The notes below the pieces were generated by a model that ran no database searches, was not told where the DNA came from, and saw only the letters and a list, made by a program, of their open reading frames with translations. Position numbers and translations under genes: made by a program. Shown piece by piece: positions 23,962 to 35,655 of a stretch of DNA of 64,000 bases (the first letter of the stretch is position 1; the number at the start of each line of letters is the position of its first letter). Origin of the DNA: Neckera pumila (taxonomy: Eukaryota > Streptophyta > Bryopsida > Hypnales > Neckeraceae); assembly GCA_963969595.1 (NCBI GenBank), contig OZ018408.1, forward strand, positions 43,835,022-43,899,021, read 5' to 3'.

Positions 23962-26243
23962 ATTAACCTTGAAGCAACATTCACTTGCCTAGAAGGTAGC
24001 CCAAAAGGGAATCAAAAATCTCCTTGAAGAAGCAAGGCAATCCATGAGTTTTATTGCCCAAAGTTTGTGTGGTCAAGGCATGCAAAAGTGAATAGTAAAT
24101 AGTGTTTTGACTTTGCAGTCTAAATGTGGTCCTTGGCAAGCCACATTTACTATTAAAGTAGGTACGTAGTTTGAAACATTCCAAAAAAAATGAAAAAACA
24201 CTTTTTATCTACGATTCTCTCAAAACCAAGCCCAACGGGCTTAGCCTGTCCCTTAAGGATTAAGCTTCAGTTAATCCATACAGAGGAATCGATGTTTCTG
24301 CATAACCAAAAGTGTAATTAAGTTGCTACGGTAGTCTCCACAGAGTTATCGTACTCAAGATTAACCCCACAACGCCGGTGCGGACGTTTCGACGTATGAG
24401 AATTTCCTTGTGAGGGAAGAGAAACAACTACTTTTCATGCATTTTTGTGTCTAATGTAGACAGCAGGTGCTAATGCAGACGCATTTTGGACGGAGTTTTC
24501 TTTGCACACGCGCTGTTGTTATTGAAAAAATGGCGCAATGAACTAAGTGTTCGAGCTACACAGGGTGAAACAAGGCATATAATTTTCATAACAAGACAAC
24601 TTCCTGCAGAGAAAATTTTGGGTGATAATGGTCTGTTCTCGTCTTTCATTGGTGTTTCAGTTACTGTTCACCGAATGAACAGAACCTTGAGAGGCATCAG
24701 GGTTTCACTTGCAGCTGCCCACGACTCTCAGTTGAACTTTACAATTGGCAATACTCTCACTGAATGGGAGCTATGCATCTCAGGACCCACGGCCATGGGA
24801 CCCGCTATGGAAGAATTCTGACACGGCCACAGGTCCGTCTTCACAGGGTAAAGAATCTTTGCCGCGCCAATGAAGTTAGGACTCTTACTGCCGGGATCGT
24901 TTTGACTGACGTAATAATGAGCTCACTTCTTTAGGGGGCGATGATGTCACTCGGAGCGGGGCCAAGGCGGCAAGCCCCTGACGTCCGAGCTGACTGCTTC
25001 TGTCACTCTGATCGCCAGTGATATCGATCACTCGATGAAATCTCCCTTATCGCCAAGCTCCCATGATCGATGCGATCGGAAAAAGCTCCCTTATCATACG
25101 GCCACCGTGCCAGTTCCGCACTTGTTCTGTCTGTAATACCACAGAACAACGGATCGACTTGGGTCTCGGGTGGCCCGACGCACAGGCTAGGGATGAGCTA
25201 GCTAAGCGCGGTAGGCCCACCGCTCGCTACTACTAGCTGCAATCAATTCAGTACTTCAGTTGTCTGTAAACCCACCGCACCAATTTGTCTGTAAGCCTTC
25301 CCGGCCTTCCCGCGCTTTCGTACGTGCATTTGATCATTTTCCGGTTCATATCAATCGAGCCTTGCAACCTCAATTCGCAAGCTGCGCGCGTATTTAGCTA
25401 GCTTGTGATCCATCGAGTTCTCTACCCGGTCCGGGCTCTCCAACTCCTGCTGCGCGCGCCACAAGTACGTCTCAGGTGGCCGTCTCTTTTACCACTCGAT
25501 TGGTGTCTGAATTTTCAGTATTGGGATCGGTCAGTCTGTCTTTCCTGGTTTGTCAAAATATATATTGTGCTAGGTATTTTCAACTATTTGAGATTGCAAT
25601 AGTTTTTGCAACAGTTTAATTTAGGCATAGTCGACGTACGTACATGCATTGATTTTATGCCGCAAGACTTTCGCAGCAAGTTAAACTTGGAGCACTTTTA
25701 CAATGGTTTGCAATAGACCAAGAGTTTGAGGCCAAGTACGTACGGAACCCTACAAAACCATTTGATGATGTGTTACAACTGCAACATCCTGTTGTAGTGA
25801 TTGGGATCGGAATAGGCTTCGTCAGCTTCTACTTGGCATGCTCCCAACCAGATTGGTCGTAGGCACTGGTCGATAACTTAAAGTCTGTCTCGAGTTAGGG
25901 ACCAGTTGCCGTTCATTTTCAATTCGTTTCTGGGTCCCATTAATTGCGAGCTAGTGTGGACGTTCTTAAGAATATATTGCAAGTATTTTATAGAAAGAGA
26001 GCACCAGTGTGTCAGAATATATAGTCGGTATCAAAGGAAGAAAAAAAGGGTCCGTGTTTGAATAGTGATGTCGGTACTGTTGTCTTCTATCTGCAAACTA
26101 GACCAAGTTGTAAGTAGGCAACGTTCAGTATTGCTTGAGTACCGTCTAGATGGCGGCAGTGTTCAAAGGTAGCTCTTTGGTTGGAGATATTAACTAGATA
26201 TAGGATTAAAGGCACCCCCTGTTTAGTCATTTATTTTAATCTT
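23962..26243. other. Less AT-rich intergenic region, no gene resolved
   Basis: Part (about 24830-25450) is CpG-richer, with repeated CGATCG-type words, and could hold a promoter or an unlisted exon. No exon chain could be supported. Confidence 0.35.
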
Positions 26244-26411
26244 TTAATTTTGTGATTAATTGGCGATATTCCACAAACCATTGTGAGTATGTTACATATA
26301 TCTTCACAAAGTATAATTTCAGGACAAAAACTAGGAGTTGTGTACATTTTGGTTTCAGGCTGCGCAGCCTTGAATCGCGCCAAAGTAATATCGCCAATTT
26401 AACGAAATAGA
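26244..26411. mobile_element. MITE family E, copy E5
   Basis: Ends TTAATTTTGTGATTAATTGG and CCAATTTAACGAAATAGA enclose about 168 bp. GGCGATATTCC at left mirrors TAATATCGCC at right, preceded by GCGCCAAAG as in E1. Confidence 0.6.
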
Positions 26412-28368
26412 CGTTTCTAGAAGTGCCAAAACTGTGACATTCAAGTGCTGCGAGGGAGTCCAAGCTCTAAAAACTAGGTTCACGACAAGCCCCTGGAAAG
26501 GTGCCAGTCTCTTGAAATTTGCCAATTTGGCCATTTCTGAAACAATTTTGACTTAATTTGACCGTATCATCTGCTGTGATTGGAACAATATTGCAGAGCA
26601 AATGGAGCTCGACAAGGGACTCACTTTTGGTGCTCTCAGAGGTCATTTCACTCCATGGATCACAGGGAACATTGTGTAGTTTAACTTGCCCCGGGGCAGT
26701 GATCAATTACAAGAGAGGAGAAATTCGTAGGTGAGAGCTTCTAATTTTAAAGTAAAACCTCTTATTCTAAATCGATTTGCCTCGGGGCACGGGCTGCCAT
26801 TCTGGCCGCATATTCCGCTCCAATACGCATTGGCACTGACAACTAATCAAATGAACTCTTTCTGTATTGAACGAGATTCATTACTCTCTGATCCATTTGT
26901 AACTTCCCCATTCTAGACCTTGACATTTGATCCTCTGCTGCTGTCCCCAACCTGGGTATGATTGCACGAGGGAGTATGGTTGGCAATGCATTGCAGGATG
27001 TTACCCTATTTCCTCGTTACCCTCTTCCCTTTCTCATGGCTGTGCTACCCATGGAGGTACCATTATAATAAAGTATATATGGACTTTGTTGTCAATGGAA
27101 CGCCATGGTTTTTGTAGCCATGGGAAGTGGACATGGGTTAAGTTGATGATGAGGGTATCTTCCTGCAATGTTGAGAGAGAATTGACTGCAATTCAACGAC
27201 GATGACGACGACGGATTCCAGATTGGTGTGAATCAAGAAATTTGTTCCGCATCCCTTTTGAACAAATGTCACAGAGCCTATTTAAACCTATACCGGCCCC
27301 TTGTTGGCTTGATATGTGGAAGCTTTGAAGATATGATGCTCCGAATTCTGAAGATATGATGCTCCGAACTCTGAAGATATGATGCTCCGAACTCTGAAGA
27401 TCTGGTGGATGCTTTTTGAGGAGACTCTTGCCAGAGCTACCCCCTTCTCTTGGATTATGCCGTGCACTTTTTTTGGACCTAAATGGGTTTTGTAGGGTTA
27501 TGAAGACCTTGAATTCTGGAAGCTGGCAATGCTTACTATTGCAGAGGAAGTGCGATTCATTTTCTTTCAGAAGCAAATTAAATTGAATTACAAGTCTGTC
27601 AAAGCTTTAGAGCTATACATGTACGTGTTGGTGTTGGTGAAAATTTTCGGCTTCAATGTTGTGTAATCTTGGCTGACAGAGTTGGAAAAACAAGCTGAGA
27701 TCATAGAAGTCTATGTTGGCTTTTGAGTAATATATGTTTAATACTCTAGATGTTTAATTCCATCTGCAAAAATGTAATTATGCATCAATGCCAGTTTCAC
27801 CAATTTTGACTCCACTTCCTTGGATTTTGAAAATTTTCTGATTACGTTATAAGGTGGATGTTCTAAAACGGCCATCATCACTCTCTGTACATCTCCAAAA
27901 TCAGTATGTGCCTATGTTGAAGAACATTTAAAAAAAAGAACTTTGACCCTGCATAACTTTTGCATACAATATCCAAATGTCCTTTAGTGAGTTGGAACCT
28001 TCTTTCATTTCCCAACAAGAAAATATGAAAATTTGACAAGTATAATAATAACAATTTGTGCATAGTAAAAAAGTAGAGGTTTGGGATACATCCATACCTT
28101 GTAAGCTCGACTAGCTTAGAGGACCAATACATGACCTGGACAAGCATGGTAGATAATAATTTAGATTGAATTCAGCAAAATTGAAAAGGTGCTATAAAAT
28201 CTTTCATCAAATTGTGTGGTCCCATATAAATATGCAAAATATGTTGGTGTCCACCACCTTGAGATGTGCAGTAATCCAAATTTGAGAAAATAAACAACCA
28301 AATTGAATATCGGGTTAAACTATAAATAGTTGTGCCATATTAAGATGCAAATTGTGCAATTTTATTTT
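26412..28368. other. Intergenic with one minisatellite
   Basis: Only the 23-bp minisatellite at 27327 is clear. The 127-codon minus frame over it (27193-27576) has no recognised motif. About 27940-28090 shares loose similarity with about 51880-52000 (CATAACTTTTGCATAC words). Confidence 0.35.
27327..27402. repeat. 23-bp minisatellite, three full units plus a part
   Basis: GAAGATATGATGCTCCGAA followed by YTCT, repeated at 27327, 27350 and 27373, then broken. Units are nearly identical. Confidence 0.9.
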
Positions 28369-29240
28369 TTAACCTCTAAAGTTCCATGACTATGTTTTCA
28401 CCAAAAATGCTCAAAACTTGCCATTTTAGTTTAAGTATCAAATTTTTGAAAATAAATAAATTTTGACACTTGCAACAATAGGATTTTGTAGAATGCTGAC
28501 TAGAAAACATGTGGAAAAAATTTCAGAAATGTCCATAGCGTGATTGGGATTGCAAGATATAAGCATTCAATTTTTTTGGCCCTACGAAAATAGGGCAGCT
28601 GCACTTCACAACCTCACTTTTCTATGCAAAAATGTCCAAAATGGTGGTACTTCTTTGGGTTCATTTTCCTAGACAAGTTGTCCACATGCTTGAAAATTTT
28701 CAGATCATTTGGATCTATACAACATATATGAGAAAAATAATACATAGAAAGAAGTAGAGAATGATTCAAAATACTAAATTGTTAAGAATTTAATTATGGA
28801 ATTGAAAGATTCCAATCTCAATGGTTGCAATGTTGTAATAAACAATCTACATCCCATGGTTTTTATTATTTTCAAAAAATATTGAAAATTGAATAAGATA
28901 AGGACTTCAAAGTTTATTTTAGTATAGAGAATCCATAAATGCTTGCAAACAAAAAATCTTCATAACTTTGGATCATTGATCAAATGGAATGATTCAAAGC
29001 TTTTCACATGTATATAACTCCAGAAATCAATTTCAAACTTTTTTTCTGAAAAAGATGATTTTTTTAATTTTCCCAGACTACTCATTTACAAATGCCATGA
29101 AATTTAGTGCATATGAAAGATATTCCTCGTCTCCACCTGTTATTAAAATATGGCCCATAAGTATAGAAATCTCTAGTCACACGTACCTGCCCAAAATTTA
29201 TATACAGCTAAAAAACACATGCTAGTCCTCTAGGAATTAA
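28369..29240. mobile_element. TTAA-flanked piggyBac-like element G3 (reverse orientation)
   Basis: 872 bp. Ends TTAACCTCTAAAG and CTCTAGGAATTAA. The body is the reverse complement of G1, including the GCAGCTGCACTTCACAA-type block. Its right TTAA (29237-29240) is also the left TTAA of the next element. Confidence 0.7.
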
Positions 29241-29683
29241 TCCTTTAATTAAAGTTCTTTCATGTTTAAAGGCCCCAAATACTAGTCTCCAAAATCAGGC
29301 TAAAATCTTCATGTATATTGTTTCTTGTATAGTGAGGAATTTTTTTATTTAAAATGCAATCAATGAAAAATTAAAGACAAACATTTGGAATTATATGTGG
29401 GAAAATTTTTAAGAACTTTAAGACCACAAATCTCAAGATAATAGCATTTGAAGTTAGAAAAAAATACATATAACACAAAAATCTCATTCCAAGACAAGTC
29501 AAACTCTACTTATTAAATTTGAAAAAATATTTTGCCACTTTGGAAATTCAATTCCCGTAAAGAGGGTGAATATTCCAGTCTTGTATCAAAATTTTGAGAG
29601 CATCCATTTAAAATTGACTTTGTATGACCCTACTTGAGTTTTCAAGTGTCCATTGGCCAGACACTTGGTTCTTTAGGGATTAA
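29237..29683. mobile_element. TTAA-flanked element G10, diverged
   Basis: About 447 bp between TTAATCCTTTAATTAAAG and CTTTAGGGATTAA, abutting G3 through a shared TTAA. The right end is convincing; the left end is weak. Confidence 0.4.
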
Positions 29684-29763
29684 AGTAGATGCAAAAAGAA
29701 CTTCTATACAACTTAAAATTGACTTTCAAAATTGTTTCAGAGCTAGAACAACTGCAAGCTCTT

Positions 29764-30694
29764 TTAATCCCTAAGGGACCATTTGTCCCTTCAAGGGACA
29801 ATTTGGGTCCAAGTAGGTTCCTATTGTCCCAATTTTTAGTGACATTTTTTGGAGTTTTTCAAGGTTGTATAATTTTGAGAGAGCTTTGTGAATATATAAA
29901 TTTTATTTTAATTGATGCCCGGAAGCAAAAGTTATGGCACAATAAGCAAACATGGAGTTTGGCGAGCAGCACAAAAAAAATCACAAGAAGTCAAATAATT
30001 TTTTTTCAAATTTTTTTCTCAAAGATTATATTTTTTTTCTACACGTGAAGATTTGTTTCATTCAATTTGGACTAATAATGAGAAAGTTATGGGCAATCTT
30101 AGTTTTTTGGGCAATCTAAGCATCTTCTTGAAGAAATAAGTTGTAGAATTCATTTTTGAATGCAATTTTTAGAAATTTTCAAAAAAAAGTATTAGATAGG
30201 GTTATATTTTCTTGCTAGAACAATCTCACCATTGGGATTATTGTGATTCAATTCCATCTAAAAGCTATTAACAATTTAGTTTTTTCTTCAATCTTGAACC
30301 CACCTCTATTTAAGAACTTTTTAATGAGTGAAAATTAAGTGCTTTTTTTCCTAATTTCTTTTTGTAGATTCTCAACTCAACTACTTAACATAAATAAGTA
30401 GAAATCAAAATCAATAGTGCAAAAAATTTGAACTAAGAAGATTCAAACCCAAAAAATCTAGTCAAGCAAGGTACAAAAAAACTTGTTTTCTTCACTTCAA
30501 CTGCATATATCTTGCAATCTACATGGTTAAAGTTTCTGAAATTTCTTCTACATATTTATATACTAGTCAAATATAAGATTTATGGTTGGATATACTAAAA
30601 GAAACAATTTTTAAAGCTCTTTTCTCTTTGCATTAGAAATGACAATTTTGAGTGGTTTTTGATAAGAAAATCACCTTGGTCCTTTAGGGGTTAA
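29764..30694. mobile_element. TTAA-flanked piggyBac-like element G5
   Basis: 931 bp from TTAATCCCTAAGGGACC to GGTCCTTTAGGGGTTAA. The body matches G6 and G7 in reverse (GGACAATTTGGGTCC and CAAAAGTTATGGCA regions) but retains more central sequence. Confidence 0.7.
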
Positions 30695-30872
30695 AGATGA
30701 AAATTTTGAATTTTTTTCACATATGATTATATCAATATGGCTCTTTGAAAGGAATTGATTATCAACCATATTCAATTTTGTAAGTAGCAACAAGAACTCT
30801 AACCTTCTCCATGTCTCAATGGTAAATCAAAATTTGTAAACCTCCTTCATTTTCAAACTCATAATATTGTAT

Positions 30873-31889
30873 GCAAGACGTTAAATCATGCCATCTTTTG
30901 TAGGCCCGGCTGTCAAAAAGCCGGGCCGTCAGGACGGCGCCCAGCCAAGCACGCGGGTAGCACGGTGGAAAGTGCAAGACATAAGAGTGCAGAACAAGAA
31001 AATACAGGACACGACATCCTGGCGGCCGGTTAGGATTTAGGACGGCAGGTTAGGTTTTTGGGTTTAGATAAACCACATTGTTTGTAAATCTTCCTACCAC
31101 TCCATATGTATTTAAAGCCTTGTCTTTTGAATTCTAAACACAAATCACGAATGGATGGAGAAGCAAAGCGAGATAGATGTCCATTTCAAATGGACAATTT
31201 AACGTCCTGCAAAGAAAAAAAAAATTCAAAAAACTTTTTCAAGTTCTACTAAAACAAGATTTTTGGGGCATAATTCAAACAACATATTTCAAAGTGCATG
31301 AGGGACGCATAAAGTTCCATCCACGTCCATCTCTAACCTTATACTTCATGAAAATTTCATCATTATATAGATCCTGCATAGAATGGATACTTCAACTTTT
31401 TTAGAATTATGAAAAGTTTCATTTGGAGGGCCACCCTGTTGCTTATGTGTCCCTCATGCACTTTGAAATATGTTGTTTGAACTGTGCCCCGAAATTTTAT
31501 TTTAATAGAATTTGAAAAAGTTTTTTGGAATTTTTTTTTTCTTTGCAGGACGTTAAATTGTCCATTTGAAATGGACATCTATCTCGCTTTGCTTCTCCAT
31601 CCATTCGTGATTTGTGTTTAGAATTCAAAAGACAAGGCTTTATATACATATGGGGTGGTAGGAAGGTTTACAAACAATATGGTTTATCTAAACCCAAAAA
31701 CCTAACCCGCCGCCCTAAACCCTAACTAGCCGCCGGCTGTCGGGACGTCGTGTCCTGCATTTTCCTGTTCTGCACTCTTATGTCCTGCACTTTCCGCCGT
31801 GCTACCCGCGCGCTTGGCTAAGCGCCGTCCTGATAGCCTGGCTTTCTGATAGCCAGGCCCACAAAGGATGGCACAATTTAATGTCCTGC
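30873..31889. mobile_element. Mutator-like (MULE) foldback element, non-autonomous
   Basis: The element is 1,017 bp, made almost entirely of two inverted arms of about 490-500 bp around a short loop near 31390. It is bounded by a perfect 9-bp target duplication, ATATTGTAT (30864-30872 and 31890-31898). A 9-bp duplication and long terminal inverted repeats are Mutator hallmarks. The ends are GCAAGACGTTAAAT and its imperfect complement ATTTAATGTCCTGC. Both arms carry a GC-rich block (CCGGGC and AGGACGGCG motifs) and a CCTACCAC-TATA module. After that module comes a short frame beginning MDGEAKRDRCPFQMDN. No transposase is present. The arms are roughly 90% alike by eye. Confidence 0.9.
31093..31124 (+). 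promoter_or_regulatory. TATA-type promoter module in the left MULE arm
   Basis: CCTACCACTCCATATG is followed by TATTTAAAGCC and then, about 35 bp on, by an ATG (31150) in the arm. The mirrored copy in the right arm (31631-31662, minus strand) has a better TATATAAAGCC. Terminal repeats of Mutator elements commonly carry promoters. Promoter activity here is inferred. Confidence 0.4.
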
Positions 31890-32424
31890 ATATTGTATAA
31901 CCAAGCAATGGTCTTCCCCATGCTAAGAAGATATTGTACTTTGCTGGATATTTGGGAGGGAATTACCAATTAATTCAAGGATTGAGGTTGGCTAGAGAGC
32001 CATAGAAGACAATTTTGTTCGTTGTTTGGGGTCCCTTTTCAAGGATGCAAAAGGGCCCCTGTTTCATCGGTAAACAATGTTATGGACCTTGTCAAACACA
32101 ATAACATGGAAGTTTGCCCTAATATGGCATGCAGTGACGCACCTTAGTATTAGTGTGCATGATATTAACACGTATAACAATGTCCGGATATCCTGAATAA
32201 TACTAGTGTTGTAAATCAGATACACAATCCCATTGTAGTTTTATATGTAGTAAAGGTAACTATGCCTTGATATGTTGAGTGAGTGCTTCAGAAAGGAAGA
32301 TGGCATTTTATGCATTTGAACCAGTGGCGAGCATTTAAGGTGGGTACCTCCAAACCGCCACTTTTTGCTATAGACTGTGCCTAGTTACTATTATTAAGCT
32401 AGTTAACTTTTTTTTTTTTTTTTT

Positions 32425-32640
32425 TTTAAACAAACAGACAATTTCCATTGCAAGAGGAAACAGTACATCGAACCAGAGGTGAGCCTCAGCGGACTTTTTT
32501 ACATTTTCAGAAAGCTAAACGAGTACGGTTTGTTTTGTTTTTTTCAATACTCAGCATCCAGGACCAAACGGCACGCACATGAACACCCCCATCGAGCTGG
32601 TCAACTTTTTCATGTCTTTTTGTTGAAAAGAGAAAGGAAG
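32425..32640. repeat. Paralogue of the hAT insertion locus
   Basis: GAGGAAACAGTACATCGAACCA (about 32453) matches about 16674-16694 and the similarity extends downstream in diverged form. Upstream, CAGACAATTTCCATTG is the uninterrupted equivalent of the hAT MITE target at 16384. Confidence 0.55.
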
Positions 32641-32687
32641 TTCCATTAATGTAGAAGGTTCTAGAATGGAGCAGGCTCTAAAATTAA

Positions 32688-32743
32688 ACAAGTTCCAGAG
32701 GCACATTTGGCATTCTTCAAACAAGTTCTAGAGGCACATTTGG
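32688..32743. repeat. Short tandem duplication
   Basis: Two copies of ACAAGTTCYAGAGGCACATT followed by TGGCATTCTTCAA, adjacent and nearly identical, so a recent slippage duplication. Confidence 0.85.
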
Positions 32744-33291
32744 CATTCTTCAATGTATATGTGGTCTACATTTGAGGAGGTGGTCGGTTTAAGAGCAAGT
32801 CAAAATGAGTTTTGTTGCAACTTCAAAAATTTGTAACTAATCCCAGGGAGGGCCAAAAATATGAAACAACTTGGGTAGATGTCAACTCCATTTTTCCTTC
32901 GATGGAAATTTATTGAAAAATGCTTCATAGAATTTAGCTTCCTCCAAAATGCAAATCAGTTGTTAGGTGGTCCATTTGTGGACCTTCTACCTTACAAAAG
33001 ATTTCAACCCTCTAGGAGGCCGTGACATAACATTCAGTAGCCTTCAGAGAGGTTACCTTTCCCTCTCTGGAGTCCTCATCTATTAAATTCATCCTTTCAG
33101 CATTAATGTAAGCTTCGATACAGGGATAGTGGCAATACATTATGATATGCTCCATTTTCTTTTGTTAATTCTAAGACCAAACATACAAATCAACAAATAT
33201 TTGTAGAGAAAGATGGTTTGCCAAAACTCCAAAGAATCCAATTTTTAATACACTATTGCAATCTAACCATTTGCCATCAATAACTTATTTT

Positions 33292-33913
33292 GGGCTTTCA
33301 AGTGAAAAAACAACTCTTTATATACACATGGGGTGGTAGGAGGTAGAACAATCCATGTGGGATAAATAAATTAGAATTTGTAGTTTCTCAAGCACTCATA
33401 GTTAAGTCAAAAACAAAGAATTATGTTAAAAGTAGAATTTCAGACTCATTTAGGCATAGTAGAATAACTATTCTAAAAAAACTTTGAACTAAAACAAGTT
33501 GGTGAATGAAGATAAGTTTCACCTCCAAAAATTCGTTTGGCATTTAGAATCTCCAATAAAAAGTTATGGACAAATTTGAAAGAATATTTTTTTAAATGTT
33601 AAAGAAAATGTCCATTCCAACCCCTCTTTGAAATTTGTCCATAACTTTTTATTAGAGAATAAAAATACCTAACAAATTCATGGAGATAAAACTTATCTTG
33701 ATTTAACAACTTTTAATAGTTCAAAGTTTTGAAAAAAGTTATTCTACTATGCCTAAATGAGGTCTAAATTCTACTTCAAACATAATTCCTATTTTTGACT
33801 TAATTATGAGTAGTTGAGGTTTCACTCATTCTAGTTTACATATCCCGCATGGATTGGTGTACTTCCTACCACCCCAAATGTATATATATAGCTTCTCTTT
33901 TCACTTGAAAACT
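33292..33913. mobile_element. Foldback element with outward TATA modules (copy 3)
   Basis: Two inverted arms of about 290 bp meet at about 33600. The inner arms share GGCATAGTAGAATAAC, the TTGTCCATAAC region and other blocks with the foldbacks at 3.9 and 7.7 kb. The outer arms carry CCTACCACCCC-TATATA modules (33314-33340 minus, 33865-33892 plus) that point out of the element. The arm ends are near CTTTCAAGTGAAA and TTTCACTTGAAA. No target duplication was identified with confidence. It may be a MULE derivative, because the module is shared with the element at 30.9 kb. Confidence 0.7.
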
Positions 33914-34064
33914 CAAAATATAATTGGTTTTTGTTTGAATGCAAAAAAGAAAAAAACAAACAATGAACCAAGCATTTGGGTTGCATTCATATAAAAACAA
34001 TTATATTTTGGGTTTTCAGGGATATACAATGTAGAGGTGTAGAACGCTGGTTTTTGTGTCATTA

Positions 34065-34315
34065 GGGGAGATTTGAGGCCATTAGAAGATTGTGAGTTAT
34101 CCTGCATTTCTAGATTGTGGGAATGCAAGATAATTGCTGGCTGATATAGTCAAGACAATGCCACATTATTTTTGAAAAAATTAAAAAAATTAAATGTTGC
34201 TCAAAATGATATTTTGAAAAAAAAAAAAATCTGACAGTCTGTAGTGCTATTCACAAGGTAGGGCTAGATTGGGGAACGGGCCTAAAATGGCCCTCTAGAG
34301 ACCCCAAATCTCCCC
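34065..34315. mobile_element. TA-flanked MITE, family F, copy F1
   Basis: A 251-bp element with ends GGGGAGATTTGAGG and CCCCAAATCTCCCC, bordered by TA on each side. It is in the opposite orientation to F3. The conserved internal hairpin (TGCATTTC/GGGAATGCA) lies near its left end. A TA duplication suggests Tc1/mariner-type insertion, but the ends are not a canonical Stowaway sequence. Confidence 0.75.
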
Positions 34316-34558
34316 TAATGGTTTGGTTCAATGGGTTTAGAATGCTGATTTTCTTTTAATTTTTAATCTACCTTGTACAATTGCAACCGGCTGACTTACT
34401 ATAATTCTTTGACAAATTGATACGTGTACTATTAGCTACTGAGGGTGTGGAATATTCTACACCATCTTATCCGGTGGACAGAATGAGAAGGAAAGGGAGT
34501 CCACCACTATACTATTGAATGTTATGGAGTTTTGCACCCGCCCGGTGCAATAAAATAA

Positions 34559-34563
<5 letters not shown>

Positions 34564-34626
<63 letters not shown>
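34564..34626. repeat. (AT)n microsatellite
   Basis: About 31 uninterrupted AT dinucleotides, followed by T-rich low-complexity sequence to about 34665. Confidence 0.97.
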
Positions 34627-34630
<4 letters not shown>

Positions 34631-35069
34631 TTTTTATTTTTATTATTATTATTTTTTTTTTTTCTTAAAACTTAAAAATTGGGTGCTGACATGGCACTAG
34701 TAATGTCACGTCACATTTTTGTTTTTTCAATATTTTTAATATTTTTTTAATATTTTTTCCCAAGAAAAATATTTTTTTAATTAAGAAGGGTGGAAAAAGT
34801 TATGAAGGGTGGAAAAACAATTTGGTAGATGTTTTAAGATTGTTTCTTTTACATATGTACATATTGATTTTGGAGATGGATACAAAGTAATGATGGCCGT
34901 CTTGGGTTAAGTATCCAACTTATGTACTTTCTTTCTCTCTCATGACCAAACCAAAAGGAGGCTAGGATAATGGTTCCTGGAATTTAGTTCAAAAAAGGCG
35001 TCGGGCATTTAGGGATTAAAATTAAATTTAGGATAAGGAATGAAGTATTCAAATTTTCCAAATCCTCCA

Positions 35070-35655
35070 TTAACCCCTAAAGTCCCAAGGCCATTTTTCT
35101 GTCAAAAATCACTCAAAACTGCTACTTTTGTTGCGTTCATCTAAAAGATGAGAAAAAATATTTTTTTTTAGAAAATAACCGTAGGATCTTATACTACACT
35201 TTTTACAGATCATGTAGTAAAAATTTTGTGATGTTTGACCGTACGGATTGAAAGATATCAGCATTCAAAGTGAAAGAAAAAGTTTTTTTCAAGAAGATGC
35301 TCTCATTGCCCGAAAAACAAGATTGTCCATAACTTTCTCATAAAAAGTCCAAATGAAATGAATCAAAGCTTCCCAAATAGGCAAAAATATAATCTATAAG
35401 GAAAAAAAATTAAAAAAATTAAATTAAATTTTTTGCAAAATTTTTTTGCTGCCCCTTCTCCCCTGTTTTGAGCTTATTTGGGCATAACTTTTGCTCCCAG
35501 GCACCGATTGAAATAAAAATTACATTCCCCAAAAGCTAATAAGTTTTTCTATCTTATGGGAAAGTTTCAGAAAGTTTCATTAAAAATTGAACTCATAGGA
35601 ACCTGCCCAAAATCCATTTTGTCCCCCGTAGGGACAATGGGACTTTAGGGGTTAA
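35070..35655. mobile_element. TTAA-flanked piggyBac-like element G6
   Basis: 586 bp. Ends TTAACCCCTAAAGTCCC and GGGACTTTAGGGGTTAA, with near-perfect inverted termini. ATAACCGTAGGATCTTATAC at 35175-35194. Closely matches G7 in length and sequence. Confidence 0.8.

Noticed and set aside
34560..34670. AT-rich tract as a replication origin or scaffold attachment site
   Set aside because: A plain (AT)n microsatellite; nothing else supports such a role.
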